In this document: piece by piece, positions 10,886 through 22,738 of the stretch
Position numbering within the stretch: the first letter of the stretch is position 1
How the letters are laid out: every line of letters begins with the position of its first letter
NCBI GenBank assembly: GCA_963691705.1
Contig: OY829540.1
Coordinates: forward strand, 70,108,367-70,172,366
From: Viola odorata
Taxonomy: Eukaryota > Streptophyta > Magnoliopsida > Malpighiales > Violaceae
Direction: 5' to 3'
Length of the DNA stretch: 64,000 nucleotides
Made by a program: the position numbers and the translations under genes
The notes under the pieces: model-generated
What the model saw: only the letters and a program-made list of their open reading frames with translations
Databases searched by the model: none
What the model was told of the DNA's origin: nothing

Positions 10886-11314
10886 TTAGTCACTGCATTC
10901 TGTTGCCTACAATTGTAATGGTTCTATGTAAACTTTTGAATCCTAGAATCTGTCCTACAGCAGCAAAATCGTAAGTGTAATAAAAGGTCCTTTGTTGTAC
11001 TAAATTTATTGATATATAAAAAATAAATAATAAAAGGTCCTTTGTTGTACTAAATTCATTGATATATAAAAAATAAATAATAAAAAGTACCAATTCACTG
11101 TCCTATCATAACATGCCACCTGTGTACGAAGGCAGCTTCATCAGCCAGTAGTCTAGTAAAAACTTACGAAAGTCCTATCCTTTCAATAACAATGCAAGGC
11201 TGCAAGCTTTGCTGTAGTTATAACTCTGAAAATTGTGTTTAACCATTTTGTCCAGCTTTTGCTTTTCTACCTGTGGTGAATATCTTCTTCATATTCCTAT
11301 TCTACAATTTCTGT
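10886..11314. other. Convergent 3' region with a 50-bp tandem repeat
   Basis: Lies between the 3' ends of the second TauE/SafE gene and the PDI-like gene. At 10981-11080 a 50-base unit (taaaaggtcctttg...aaaataaataa) occurs twice with one mismatch or so, in likely 3' untranslated DNA of the transporter. Nothing else seen. Confidence 0.7.
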
Positions 11315-14300
11315 CTATAGTTCATCTTTTGTGACTTCTTTGGCTTTCAGATGATTGTTGATGGCTACTGCCAAGTCCTTTGCGCTGGACTTTGTTGAAA
11401 GCTTGATCTGCAGGGATACTATTCATTGATCAGATTTCCATAAACTACAAACCACAGAAAAGCGTAACGATATTCATGGAACAAACATATATCGAAATGA
11501 TTTACCGGATTTGCTTTATCTTCTGCTGGGTAAAACAAGAGCGTAGGATACTCATTCACCTGCAAAAGAGTATGAGCACGCACAACATAGTTAGCTCTCA
11601 CTGACTCTCAGTATCTGCAATGTTGTAGGAACAACTACCCCATAACTTAACTATGGAAGACCGGAATGTTTCTCATTAATGTTTCAGGGGGAAATAGGGT
11701 TTTAGCTCTCGTGGCCCAAACTTCATTAAGCAGAAATAATGATCATCATAGATGTAGCTATTAAACAAAGAACCACTGCGATGCAAGTGAACGCATGCGA
11801 CAATTCATATAGCAAACAGTAAAACTGGCACCTTTGTTGGTTACGTACTAGAACTTGATGAATGAAATGGTTTACCTGCAGTTTTGGGTGTTCATTTGTA
11901 GAATGATCAATCCTTGCAATAACTAAAGAGCCCAAGCCTTTAAAATGCTTAGCCAGCTTCTCAACCTGCTTAGTTGTTGTATCACAGTGCATGCACCACG
12001 GAGTGTATACCTGTTACGCTTAACATGTCAGGTAAATTGCAACAAAGTTGATGATAATTTCACTTTTAGCAAATACTGATCTTTAGGAGGAGTGTGATAA
12101 TTTTTTACAAGGCTATGAGGTGTATGGTCTGGAAAGATGCACCACTTGGAGAATACTATAATTCAATGAAATTATTGGTTCGGTATTTTTCGGTAAGCCA
12201 CTCTCTTGGAATTGGAAATAGATAATATGTAACGGCTCCTTCTTATAGTGACACAACATATATAGATCAATCAGCAAGGTATGTGACTCTATGTATTCCT
12301 TTGTTACTATATAAGCAACGCTCGTTTTGAGCATACACATGGCAGCTCATCAAATGCAAGAATGCGAATTCATTTTCCAGACAAACTGGCAGAGATCAAG
12401 CTGAGGAGCAACATCAGATGGACAACAGACTGTAGGAATAAGTTAAGCTTACCTCTAGAAGGGCATTCTTAGGACTGCTCAAAATCAAGTCATCAAAGGT
12501 CTTCCCTACAATGATCTGGACACTTGCATTTTTCTGCAATCTCCAAAATTGCAAGGGTGATAAGTACATACATATTAACACAAATTGATATTACCTGAAA
12601 TTCTGCCTAAAATAGTTCATGCAGGAACAACAAAATATATGAAAGTTTGGATACCAGGAAAAAAGAATTCATGTTTCACAAAGAATAAAATGGGCTTTAA
12701 GTACACTTGATGGGCATTGTGATTTTACTTTATGTGAGGATCGCATTTTCAATCAATCCTGGTGTGCAGTAATGGTATTATTGAAATTTAAATATCGATC
12801 AGAAACTATTTAGGCAAATATATATTTCAAGACTTGACAGATAATTAGAACAGCAAAATGCATGTGACCCTTATGAAAGCAGCCATCAAAAGTTATTTCT
12901 AAGCCAAAGACAGCAAGGACATGCCAAAAAGCAAGAGCATTGTCATGTTAAAGAGAACTGATTAAGCATCCCCTGAAGTTGACCAACCCTGCCAATATAT
13001 CAAATCCAAAGCCTACCGTCCATATAGGTTTGCGGTTTCCTAATATTTTCACAGTAAATTAGAAAAAACTTACATTATCAGGTATTGGCTGTGATTTGAA
13101 GTAAGGAGATAGACTACCACGCAAAAGCCCTAAGCAGAATTCCTACAGAAGCAAAATAGCATCAACTAAAGCAGTTATTCTTGCCAAATAAAATAGTAAT
13201 AGTAATAGCAATGCCAATAAAGCCAATATAACCTCCAAGTTGCTCGGAGTTGGATCAGACTCTAGCAAGTACTTCGACTGTACTTTGTTATCATAAGCAG
13301 TCACCTGTAAAGTAGAAGAATGTTTCGTAAATTTAGGGCATCAGGTAGTTGAAATTTTAGGTAAAAAAATATTCTTCAACTAACCACGGTGTTCTCTGAA
13401 TCTTCAAGGCCAAACATAGTTAAGAAGGGCTTTGCTAGGTTTTCTTCGGCATTGTCGACAGATATGAACATTATCTGCATATAGGGAAAGTATTAGAACA
13501 TAAGACTTGAAAAACTAGATAAATTACTATGACCAGATCAGTCTACTGCAGTACCTTGGATTTGAACTTCCTGGCAACCTCTTGGAGAGTCTCGTTGAGA
13601 CTTTTGAGATCATCAGCTGCAGCAAAGACAAAAACCTGCAACAAAAGAAACTCATTACAACTTCATCACATTATTTTAATGGCATAGATCACTAGAGCCA
13701 GAAAAGAGTGAGCCAGGTGAAAACAAATTGGAACAGAGGAAGCAAGCAACACCTACCAGACAAGTAGAAATTGTTTGCAGACAAATTTCCCCAAATTTTA
13801 CGACATGGTGGTCATGAAAATAGAAAATCAAAAGATACTGCTTCTAGGAAGTCAGAAACATAGGCAGAGTACTTAAGACTAACAGGCAGCCACAATTAAT
13901 TGGCATAACCTCTAAATGGTTTAACTCAGTATCACATTGATCAGATACGCAGGTTAGTAATTAGAAATAATAGTACAACATACAAAACTGATTAGTTCCT
14001 CCATATCCATGTCAAAGTAAAGTGTAATTCTTCAGGACTCTTGCCCTCATCTTAGCTTATCTTTTGTTTGCTCTAATTCATTCTAGGACCATTTATATAG
14101 AAAATTTTACAGAAACAGATCTCAGAATTTTCAAAATGAAATCAAGCGCTAGTATACAAGGAAAAGACACTCATTATGCAGAGAGTCGGCGCCTTTTATG
14201 TATCTATGTGATACGAGTTAATATATATCCAGAAAAACAAACAAACAAACAGTTAAGTTGAAAAACACAGTCACCTGAAGTTTAATAGGACTTCCATAAA

Positions 14301-16630
14301 CTCTGCCAGAATTTAGTTCAGTTAACCTGGTCACCAGTGGAAATTTGTTGTAGTCCAAAAACTCTAATATTTTATCCTTCTCAAAACTCCCTTCTGCAGA
14401 GGAAATATTTCACCATTCATTAGACAGTAATATCTGGCCAACTTGCAATAGTTTTAGGAGACTTGAAAAATATCCAAAGAGCAGAATGACTAGCATAACA
14501 AAATACCAGCTCAAAACTCACCATATTCAGTATATCTCTCGGGTTCACCTTTAACAATTCCAATGAACGGTTTACTAGTTTTGATATGAGGGAAGAGAAT
14601 CTTAGCGACCCTGAGGTCACTCGCTTCAACAAACTGGATTTCATTGTCAGTGGTTGCTGCCTTTACAAATTCTTCATAATCTAGTCCCTGAGGAAAATTC
14701 ATTGGGTTTGTAAATGATTCCACAACATCGATCAAGGAAAAGTTAATCAATTCTATGGTGCACTAACTTAATCCACAATTATTTATGTTTGCATTTGTCA
14801 ACAATTCCACAAAAATTAAAATGCATCTGGCATAGTCATTCTCATTCCATTTACTTGTGTGATGGTTGGTGCTTATATATGATGATCATCTGACAAATAT
14901 GTTCTGAAAAAAGAGATTCAAACTCGGCCAAGTTTCAAAAGAAACATACTACGGACAGCAATGTGCCACACCACTAGGAACCTCAGAGTTACGCATGTCC
15001 TAGACAGCAAAGCAGACTTCAATTCCATGAAACTTCATTTACATCATTCATGGTTGCACCTCCACAGTCATCATAGACATAGACGTGTTTAAAACAGTGG
15101 ATTTTGTGCAAGTATTTATTTATTTTTATTTTGTTTTCAAGTGATGGAAACAATAAAGATTGTGCATGACGCATGTGGCTAAAATTCTATACATATGGTC
15201 AAAATTCTACCTTGCACCAACAAATAGTGTATGTACTTTTTTCTAAGCAGCAGCAACTATTTATAAATACTCATATAACATCCAGTTTAAGAATCTTAAG
15301 CATTGATAAACCAGTAATACTCAAAAGTGATTCATTATTAAACCAGTCACGCTCATTAGTACTAACTGTTAAGTTATTAACCAACACATCATATCAAAAT
15401 TTAGATAAAAGGTGCAATATCAGCAGGCCACTCACAACATTAACAATCAACAATCAAAAAGCTACACCCGTGAAAAAATGTTATGTGAGTAAAGGCAATC
15501 ATCAAAGCATATTCTAAGGCCAGCAAACATCAGAATCCAGACACCTTTGACATTTTAATTAGTTCCCATAAGACAACTCATAATGCAGTTCAAGCATACA
15601 TACCACGAATTTCTCAAACAGGCCAGGAACAAATACATTATTCTTCTTTAGAAAATCCTCAGCCTCGGCAGCAGAGCTTAATCTAACAATTGGATGACCA
15701 GTCTTTTTTCTAGCCCAGAGCACTATGTCATCCCTGATCGAAATTCAACCCCATGGAAAACAATTAAAAAGATGAGAGAATGAGAACAATAAAAAGATCC
15801 AATGAAAACTAATCTCACACATAACACGACATTACTTATACAACTTCATTCACTACACCTGCAAACAATAACTAATTAGCATAAAATCACTAAAGCAACC
15901 AACTCCCAGCTTTAAAGGATATTACATCAGCGTCAACATTGCTATAAATTCTCCAAAAAAAATAAACTACCACTGGACTAATTAGCACACAAGAGTTAAT
16001 TGCAATAGGATGACAATAACACCTGAAATCCTACCATTTAAAATGGAGTACATTCACACTCTGAATACATCATTTGACACTGAAAGGGAAAAAAGAAGAC
16101 ATTTTAATGACTTACCCTGTAAATCCGCCAGTGTAAGCATGAGAGCTGCCATTGACAAAAAGAATCAAAGTAGGGAACCCTTTGATCCCGAGACGTGACG
16201 CAACTTTGGGATACCTATCGCCATCAATTTTGGTCATCAACACTCCACTCCCTAACTCTTTAAGCTTAGTAGCTGCCTCAGCAAACTGGGGCATAAGCTC
16301 AGCACTTCTTGCACACCAAGGTGCATACCCAAGAACAATAACAAACTCATTATCATTTATAACTCTTTCAGCACTATCAGTGTTCAACTCAAGCACTATC
16401 CTTTGTGCTTTAGACACCAATTCAGCTTCCTTTAGAACCTCTCCCTGCTGCTCTGGATGATCCTGTTCCTCTTCTTGCTCATCTATGGCCAGTAACTCAT
16501 CTAAATCATCATCATTGTCGGTTTCAGGAAAAGGGTCAGTGGAGGCAGTGATAAAGATTGTGAATTTGAGGAGTAATAGGATTGCGAAGGCGAAAAGTAT
16601 GAATCTAGAAGTGGGTTTTGCAGGAAACAT
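11315..16630 (-). CDS. PDIL1-6: Protein disulfide isomerase-like protein, PDIL1-5/1-6 type
   Basis: Predicted 534-residue ER lumen thioredoxin-fold protein. Twelve exons: 16116-16630, 15604-15733, 14522-14687, 14275-14393, 13555-13635, 13385-13474, 13233-13304, 13074-13142, 12453-12533, 11876-12010, 11506-11559, 11315-11407. A hydrophobic signal segment spans residues 9-29, followed by an acidic stretch. The first thioredoxin domain has the atypical site CARS (106-109) in GYAPWCARS, lacking the second cysteine. The last has CMHC (447-450) after VYTPW. The protein ends in KDEL, the ER retrieval signal. CARS plus a non-CGHC second site is the hallmark I recall for the Arabidopsis PDIL1-5/PDIL1-6 pair, and the length matches. 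Classical oxidoreductase activity from the first site is unlikely; a chaperone or monothiol role is possible. All phases are consistent. Confidence 0.93.
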
Positions 16631-17571
16631 TGGATTTCTGGGTTATCTTTTCCCCTTTTCTTTGCGGTGTTTTGAGGGTTTTGTGCGGGATTAGTGAGAT
16701 GCAGACTCTTTGGTTTGTTTGTATGGCCGGAGGGGTTTAAATCTGGAGATCTTCCTTAATTAGTGGAGGATCAAAGGTAAGTGTGGAAACAGGACAGCGG
16801 TTGTCGAAAAATTAACAGAAATTTGATTAGGATAGGACAACCCTCTTTATAAAAAAAACAAAAGCTTAAAAAACACATTTTCTGTGACAATAATTATTTA
16901 ATTATAAGATTACCATACTAAATAATTTACCCACAAAAAAGAAGCATAAAATAATAGTAGTATATTACTTTCTTTATAATTTATGATTAAAAATTAATAT
17001 TTTGCAAAAAAAAAGAAAAATGTTTCACTCATTTAGAAACTACTACTACTAATTAAGCAGTATTTCTTCCCCAAAGGGGAAAATAACTGCTTCTATTTTT
17101 GTCATTAACAACTGTATCTTTCCTACTGTGCAATATGGAAAAACCAGAACCCTGCTGGTGATTGTTGGCTTTTTACTTTTCTGGTGAAAATGATGATTAG
17201 TTTTTAAGCATTTGTAGCAAGTTCTTGTCGTATGGATATATAGATTTTGCCCAATAGTGATCTTCTAGCTTCTACACGTTTAATAGCGCTATGCATTTGC
17301 CTCGAAATATCGATTTTTCGAGCTCTATGGTAAAAAATTTATACAATTATTACTCTTCATGCTCATACACAAATCATACGCATACATTTACAGATCAATT
17401 CGCAGAATATTACATGATGATTGTTGATACAACCCCAAAAAAAGAAGGAAAAAACTAAATATCATCTGGCCAGATCTCTCGAAATGCAGCTGGTTTCCTC
17501 TCAGCAAGATAAACCCGCCTTGGATATACCGCAACGCCAATGTGTGAATGTATGCAACTAACAAAAGGACA
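16631..17571. other. Upstream region of the PDI-like gene and 3' region of the LEA_2 gene
   Basis: AT-rich intergenic DNA. It should hold the promoter of the PDI-like gene (just above 16630) and the 3' untranslated DNA of the next minus-strand gene. No further gene or repeat with clear ends seen. Confidence 0.4.
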
Positions 17572-19163
17572 TCAACCATATGTGCATGAATGCTTCTTGA
17601 ACTTAATAGGTTTGTTGCTACTCGAATCAACGATCAGGGGACAAGTAATTTTCCGTCTATGCTTTGTCCTCACCAACTTACCCACGACATTGCCTCGAGA
17701 CTTGATTCCAAACTCCAGCACCACAGGAATTACGACACCACCAGTTTGTGAAAATATTAGATTAGATCCAGCTCCGTAAAGAGGAACCTTGTTTCCTTCG
17801 ATGATCACAGACACATTTCGGTGGCTCTTCCTAGGTTGATAGTATTTTTTCAACTGCAGCATTAGAAGGGAATCAATAGCACTTCAAAAACTACAAATAA
17901 TCAGAGAACATTTCTGATTCATTTTTTCGCAGTTATATCCGAAGTCATTTTTGTATCAGAAACCATAAGATGTTGTTGAAAAGGGACAGGACAAGTACTA
18001 TCCACACGAGAATATTCCATCAATCAACCACTTTTAGTAATTGAGATGAAAAGAGAGTTATTACCTGACCGGTTGCGATGGGAACCGAGGCGTACATAAG
18101 ACTGATTGGTGTGGAGCTCACATGAATGCCAAACAATGTAGCAGGGTTGTATATGCTCATCCTCAGTGAGCCATTCAGCGTGAGCATCTTCGTCCCAACG
18201 CCGGAGAAGTCTAATCCTTCCCCAACATAAAAGTTATTAACTGTCAAGCTCTGCAAGTGACACATTCTCCATTAGAAAAGAACATCGACACAGAAAATAG
18301 AATGAAAGAAAAATGCTCAACAGTAAGCATCAATCCACCAATTGTTCATATACAGCAGCATCAATCGATGAATATTGTGTCCAGGACATCATTAAAACAT
18401 TTTCCATTAGCCTGACATAAGGACAGTGAGAAACAAAGGAAGATATCGGCTCCAGTTACTACAGGCAAGTAATATCATGGGTTTGAAGGACATTAAGGTG
18501 AGCAACTTATATGAAAACGATGGATCATAAGGCAGAAATCGCAGCAAGATATCCAGACAAGACTTTCAAGTAATCATAGTAAATTGTATTATCGCTTCAA
18601 ATGTAACTATAATCAGAATTTTAGTAGATATAATTTGATCGAATAGAAAACAAATTCACTGCATATCAATATATTCAAACAATTAAATTGAAAATTTTGC
18701 ATACCCTGACAGTAATCTCTGCCTTGTAAGGTCTGCTAGCTCCCCATATGATCAAGCAAAACACTGTAAACAGGACAACAAAGCTAAAGAAGGCGATCAA
18801 CCCCTGGCACCGCCTCTTAAATGCTCTCTCCTCATCATCATAGCCCCCTTCCTCCATAATCACATTACACTCAGGCCACCCTTTCTCATTCCACTCTTTC
18901 TCACCTCTTTTCCTGCCGCCTTTCCTCCCTGAAGATGACCTAAATATGCCGGAAAACCTACTTGCTGATGAATTCCTCGAATGCCGGCCAAAGGAAGGGT
19001 GTGAAGGTGACTCCATTGGACTTGGCTGCATTGAGGAAGACTTATCCCCATCATGTGAATCCCTTGAAGGGCTCTGCACAAAATACACAGGCCGCTTCGG
19101 TGACCGTGATGGTGATGATGGGGCTAAACTTGTGATATCAGATTCTGATTTTGCAGAATGCAT
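17572..19163 (-). CDS. LEA_2-domain membrane protein, companion-of-cellulose-synthase-like
   Basis: Predicted 308-residue type II membrane protein. Exons: 18705-19163, 18065-18250, 17572-17853. The serine/proline-rich basic N-terminal region contains SPKRPVYFVQSPSRDSHDGD (about residues 21-40), then RHSRNSSASRFSG. A single membrane helix lies at about 121-141. The extracytoplasmic part is a LEA_2 (LEA14/NDR1-like) fold with YNPATLFGIHVSSTPI. The N-terminal motif is shared with the Arabidopsis family that includes CC1 and CC2, microtubule-linked companions of cellulose synthase. That role is a family-level inference; shorter relatives are uncharacterised. The start at 19163 is chosen because upstream codons come from a likely leader-intron acceptor (ctttcag at about 19182), and MHSAKSESDITSLAP matches the family N-terminus. 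Confidence 0.85.
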
Positions 19164-20701
19164 TGTAACAATTTGTACTACTGAAAGCCTACAAAACAAC
19201 AAACATTTTGCAATCATTATGTGAGAAATATCAAAATATTCCTGTTGGAATGATACATTAAAGTATTAAAGAATACCCATGTCAAGAAATTAACAGAAAA
19301 CACTTCTTCAAGCTAAAAATGACTTGAAATTACAATATCAGAGCAAAATTTCTTAACTTTCCTACTAAAAATGATACATTAAATTACTCAAAAGATACCC
19401 AACTCAATCCAATCGAAGTAATTGCTTCTATGAGCAAGAACTGACTGGAAACAACAAAATTCAAAGCAATACTTGCCTAAAGTTTATCTGATGCGATACA
19501 ATTCACAACTACAATATGAAGAAAGATGCATTTCTTTCTTTCTTTTTCTACCATAAGTATACTTAAACAAGAAAAGAAATGAATTCTCAGAAACTGCAAG
19601 CATAAACAAGAAAATGAAAAAACCTTCTCAGAAAGAAGAAAAGAAAAGGACCTGAAGTTTAATCAGTTTGGTCTGCAAACTTTCACTTTTGAACTCCGAG
19701 ACAAGTTCTTGAAGCAAAGGTCCTAGCTAGGAGTGAAAAAGATGTGTAAAGGGAAAGCACATCAAAGGTGATGAACTGGTTTTTGCAAGAAATGAAAAGG
19801 ACACGTGACCAAATTAAAGCAACAAAGTCACTCCCCTCAGTGCCCTCACTAGCACTAACTCCACCCTATATATCTAATCTTTTTTGTGTCTGTTGCCACT
19901 TTGTTTTGTGCATGGAACAAGTGTTCATGTGCACTTTTCCTTATCACCACACCAACCAATGACCACACTAGGCTTGGAGTTGAAGCCCGGGAGTTTAGCA
20001 TGACCAAACCTTAGGTTTGGGTTTTGTGTCGGCAGGCCACCAATAATATACCATTGTGCAAAATTTGTTGCTCCTAGCTAATTGCATTATTTTCTATTCA
20101 TGGCCAAACTGACTAAGTACCTAACTTATTCTTATCGTAATGATTGATGAAGAAATAAAAGAAAACATAAAATATAGACAAAAACTTTTATGCTTTCAAG
20201 CGTGTTTGTATAAATATTTGCATATTTGGATAATGCGAATAGTTATATATAAAATTGTATTTTATCCATTTATTGTGAATAATTAAATATATAAAATACT
20301 ATTTTTTTACTATTTATTATTTATTATTTTACCTTTTGAAAATGGCCTTTGGTTGGTAGTGGGTACAAATAATTTTGAGGAGTAGCAGCGTCTCATATTT
20401 AAGTGCGGTCTATTTTGTGACAGCGGCCACCTTGCTTTGCTTTCCCATCAATTGGTTTGGTTGATTGGGGGTTGTCCATAAAAGAAGAACCTGACAAGGA
20501 CAACATAATCTTTTAGTTTTGGGCCAGAGGCCCATTCTAGATGCTACAAACAAGTGGTAAAGTCCAGTTCACAATTTGGGCCTACGTGGGCTTTCTAATG
20601 TTACCTTAAACCTACGAATGACATTGGGATACTATAAACAATACAAGTGATAAAGTCCAGTTCAAAAATTTACTCTAATTTATATACTATACAATATAAT
20701 A
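19164..20701. other. Upstream region of the LEA_2 gene
   Basis: Probably contains a leader intron and the promoter of the LEA_2 gene, then AT-rich intergenic DNA. Short open frames here do not resemble proteins. No element with clear ends found before the Stowaway MITE. Confidence 0.4.
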
Positions 20702-20937
20702 CTCCCTCTCGACCTATATAATTGTCCACTTTCACTGTTCATGCACGCGTTCGAGGAGATCGGATGACGCACTATTTGACCTAAAAAAATTTCGATTTTT
20801 TTCTCAAACGTAGGTTAAGGATTAACGTACATTCGAAAAAAAGTACGGATTTTTTTGGAGTCAAATAGTAAATCATTCGATTTCTTCAAAATACGTGCAC
20901 GAATAGTAAAGTGACAATTAATATACGACGGAGGGAG
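20702..20937. mobile_element. Stowaway-type MITE, 236 bp
   Basis: The termini are CTCCCTCTCG at left and CGACGGAGGGAG at right, extending to imperfect inverted arms of about 27 bases (ending in ATTGTCAC). TA flanks both sides (20700-20701 and 20938-20939). These are the marks of Tc1/mariner-derived Stowaway elements. An inner pair of similar arms (tcggatgacgcactatttgac against gtcaaatagtaaatcattcga) adds to the foldback structure. A relative lies at 60705-60937. Confidence 0.85.
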
Positions 20938-21578
20938 TATTAACTTAATATTATCCACTTCATCGCCTAATTTCTGAACTCCAATATACGTCAAGGTCTG
21001 TCCATTCTAATCCAAGATTGAGCTTTGACCGCCAGTAATCATTAAAATCCAAGAAATACTTGACTTGTATGTGAGCCTCTCCATCTTTATCCTCTACCAT
21101 ATTTATCCGCCTACCTCAATGATCTCCAGCTTTAAGACAAATAAAAATAAAACCACTTTTTAAATTATCTAGCACTTGTAAAATTGATTTTTCTGCAGTT
21201 TTTTTAATCTTTACAGTCCTTAAAATGAGGAGAAAGAGATAATACTGACATTAAGAAAATAGGACAATGTGCCAAATAATAACCCAAGATTTTTTTTTTG
21301 TATTTATTACCATGACTCACATGTCATACCTTATGACTCCTCTACACTTGGAAAAAACTTGGAAAAAAGAGATAAAAGAAGAAAAAGTGGGTTGTCCTTA
21401 AAAGGACTGGTGTGATTTCTGCATTGGCTGTTGTACTTGGAAATTTGTGGAGTTTCCTTTCAAAGCACCGCCTCTTCCTCTGGCCTATTTCTAGGTCTTT
21501 TGGATAAGAAAGAACCCTACTACGATTAGTAGTGCATATCTCATCTGGGTTTTTGTTTTAGAGAGAGAAAGGGGAGAA
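20938..21578 (+). other. Upstream region of the dynein light chain gene
   Basis: Intergenic DNA leading to the leader of the dynein light chain gene. Purine-rich leader just before the ATG (gagagagaaaggggagaa). No other feature supported. Confidence 0.4.
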
Positions 21579-22103
21579 ATGTTGGAAGGGAAAGCATTGA
21601 TAGAGGACACAGATATGCCTGTTAAGATGCAAGGTCATGCCATGGCTTCAGCTTCTCAAGCTTTGGATCTATATGATGTCCTTGACTGCAAATCCATTGC
21701 AGCCCATATAAAAAAGGTACCAGCTTTACCACACCATCATACATAAAGAACTCTTCTTTCTCCTGTTCTTGCTTGTTCTTGTACATTTTGGAGCATTAGA
21801 TGTCTATTGGCTTATATTCTTTTGTCTATTGCTTCATTTATGGATGAGATAACTTAAAATGTTTGATTTGGTACAAATTTCTGTAGTTGTTTTGGCTGTT
21901 TAGCTAATTTGTGCTTCTGGGTTCTGTCTGTGGGCAAAAATTGGCAGGAGTTTGACTGTAAGTATGGTGGTGGATGGCAATGTGTGGTGGGATCCAATTT
22001 TGGGTGTTTTTTCACTCATTCTAAAGGGAGTTTCATCTATTTCACATTGGAAACACTCAATTTCTTGATCTTCAAAGGAGCTTCATCTCCTCCATCTCCT
22101 TGA
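21579..22103 (+). CDS. Dynein light chain type 1 (LC8-like) protein
   Basis: Predicted 97-residue protein in two exons, 21579-21716 and 21948-22103. The family motif FDCKYGGGWQCVVGSNFGCFFTH, broken here after twenty residues only in description, spans about residues 48-70. It corresponds to the LC8 strand region YGxxWHCIVGxxFGxxVTH, with the usual final T/S-H. The N-terminal helix part reads MASASQALDLYDVLDCKSIAAHIKK. Higher plants lack dynein heavy chains, so such proteins are thought to act as small dimeric hubs rather than motor subunits. The C-terminal extension (LNFLIFKGASSPPSP) is plant-type. Adjacent placement to PDIL1 and ROPGEF matches the Arabidopsis arrangement. Confidence 0.9.
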
Positions 22104-22738
22104 GAATGCCAAAGAAGCTACCTCCTGTTGATTTGTCAAGAATGTTCCAGAGAAACTGGCCAGAAAAGTGGGAAGAAAAAACAAAAATAATTATAAAAAT
22201 GAGCAGTAGCAGAGCAAGCACACATGGGGTGTTTTGGACTTTTCCTATGTGGTTATGGGGCAACTTGTAATCTTGCATTACTTTCAATCTCAGCACTTCT
22301 GCTGCTGATGCTGCTCTCTTTTATATAAGCTCTTGCTTGTCCTGGCTTTGTTTCTTCGCAGCTTCACCTTGTTGACTATTGCATTGTACTCAGAAAGTGG
22401 TTTTGAATCGATGTCCTTTTGCCTGTTTCGATTTGAATACTGGATCTTTCGGATCTGTTCTCAATCAATTTAGTCTCTGGATTTTCAGGTTTTTTATTTA
22501 TGTACAGCTCTAGGAAGATGCATGAAAGATTCCTGTTTGATGAGTTTTTGGGCCCCCCATTTCCTTTGGGGTTACTATCAATCACTAAAGATCCCACAAA
22601 TGACAAGCCAACAATCAATTAGCTGGGAAGCTTCTATCTTCCAAAGTATTGTATAATGTTGACACTTGATGTTACTAGTAATTTACATGGTAACATCCTT
22701 AATTTACATGAAAAAACATGCTAACCTTAACCTTAATG
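22104..22738. other. 3' regions of the dynein light chain and first HPR2-type genes
   Basis: Convergent 3' untranslated DNA. No additional gene or clear repeat. Confidence 0.4.
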
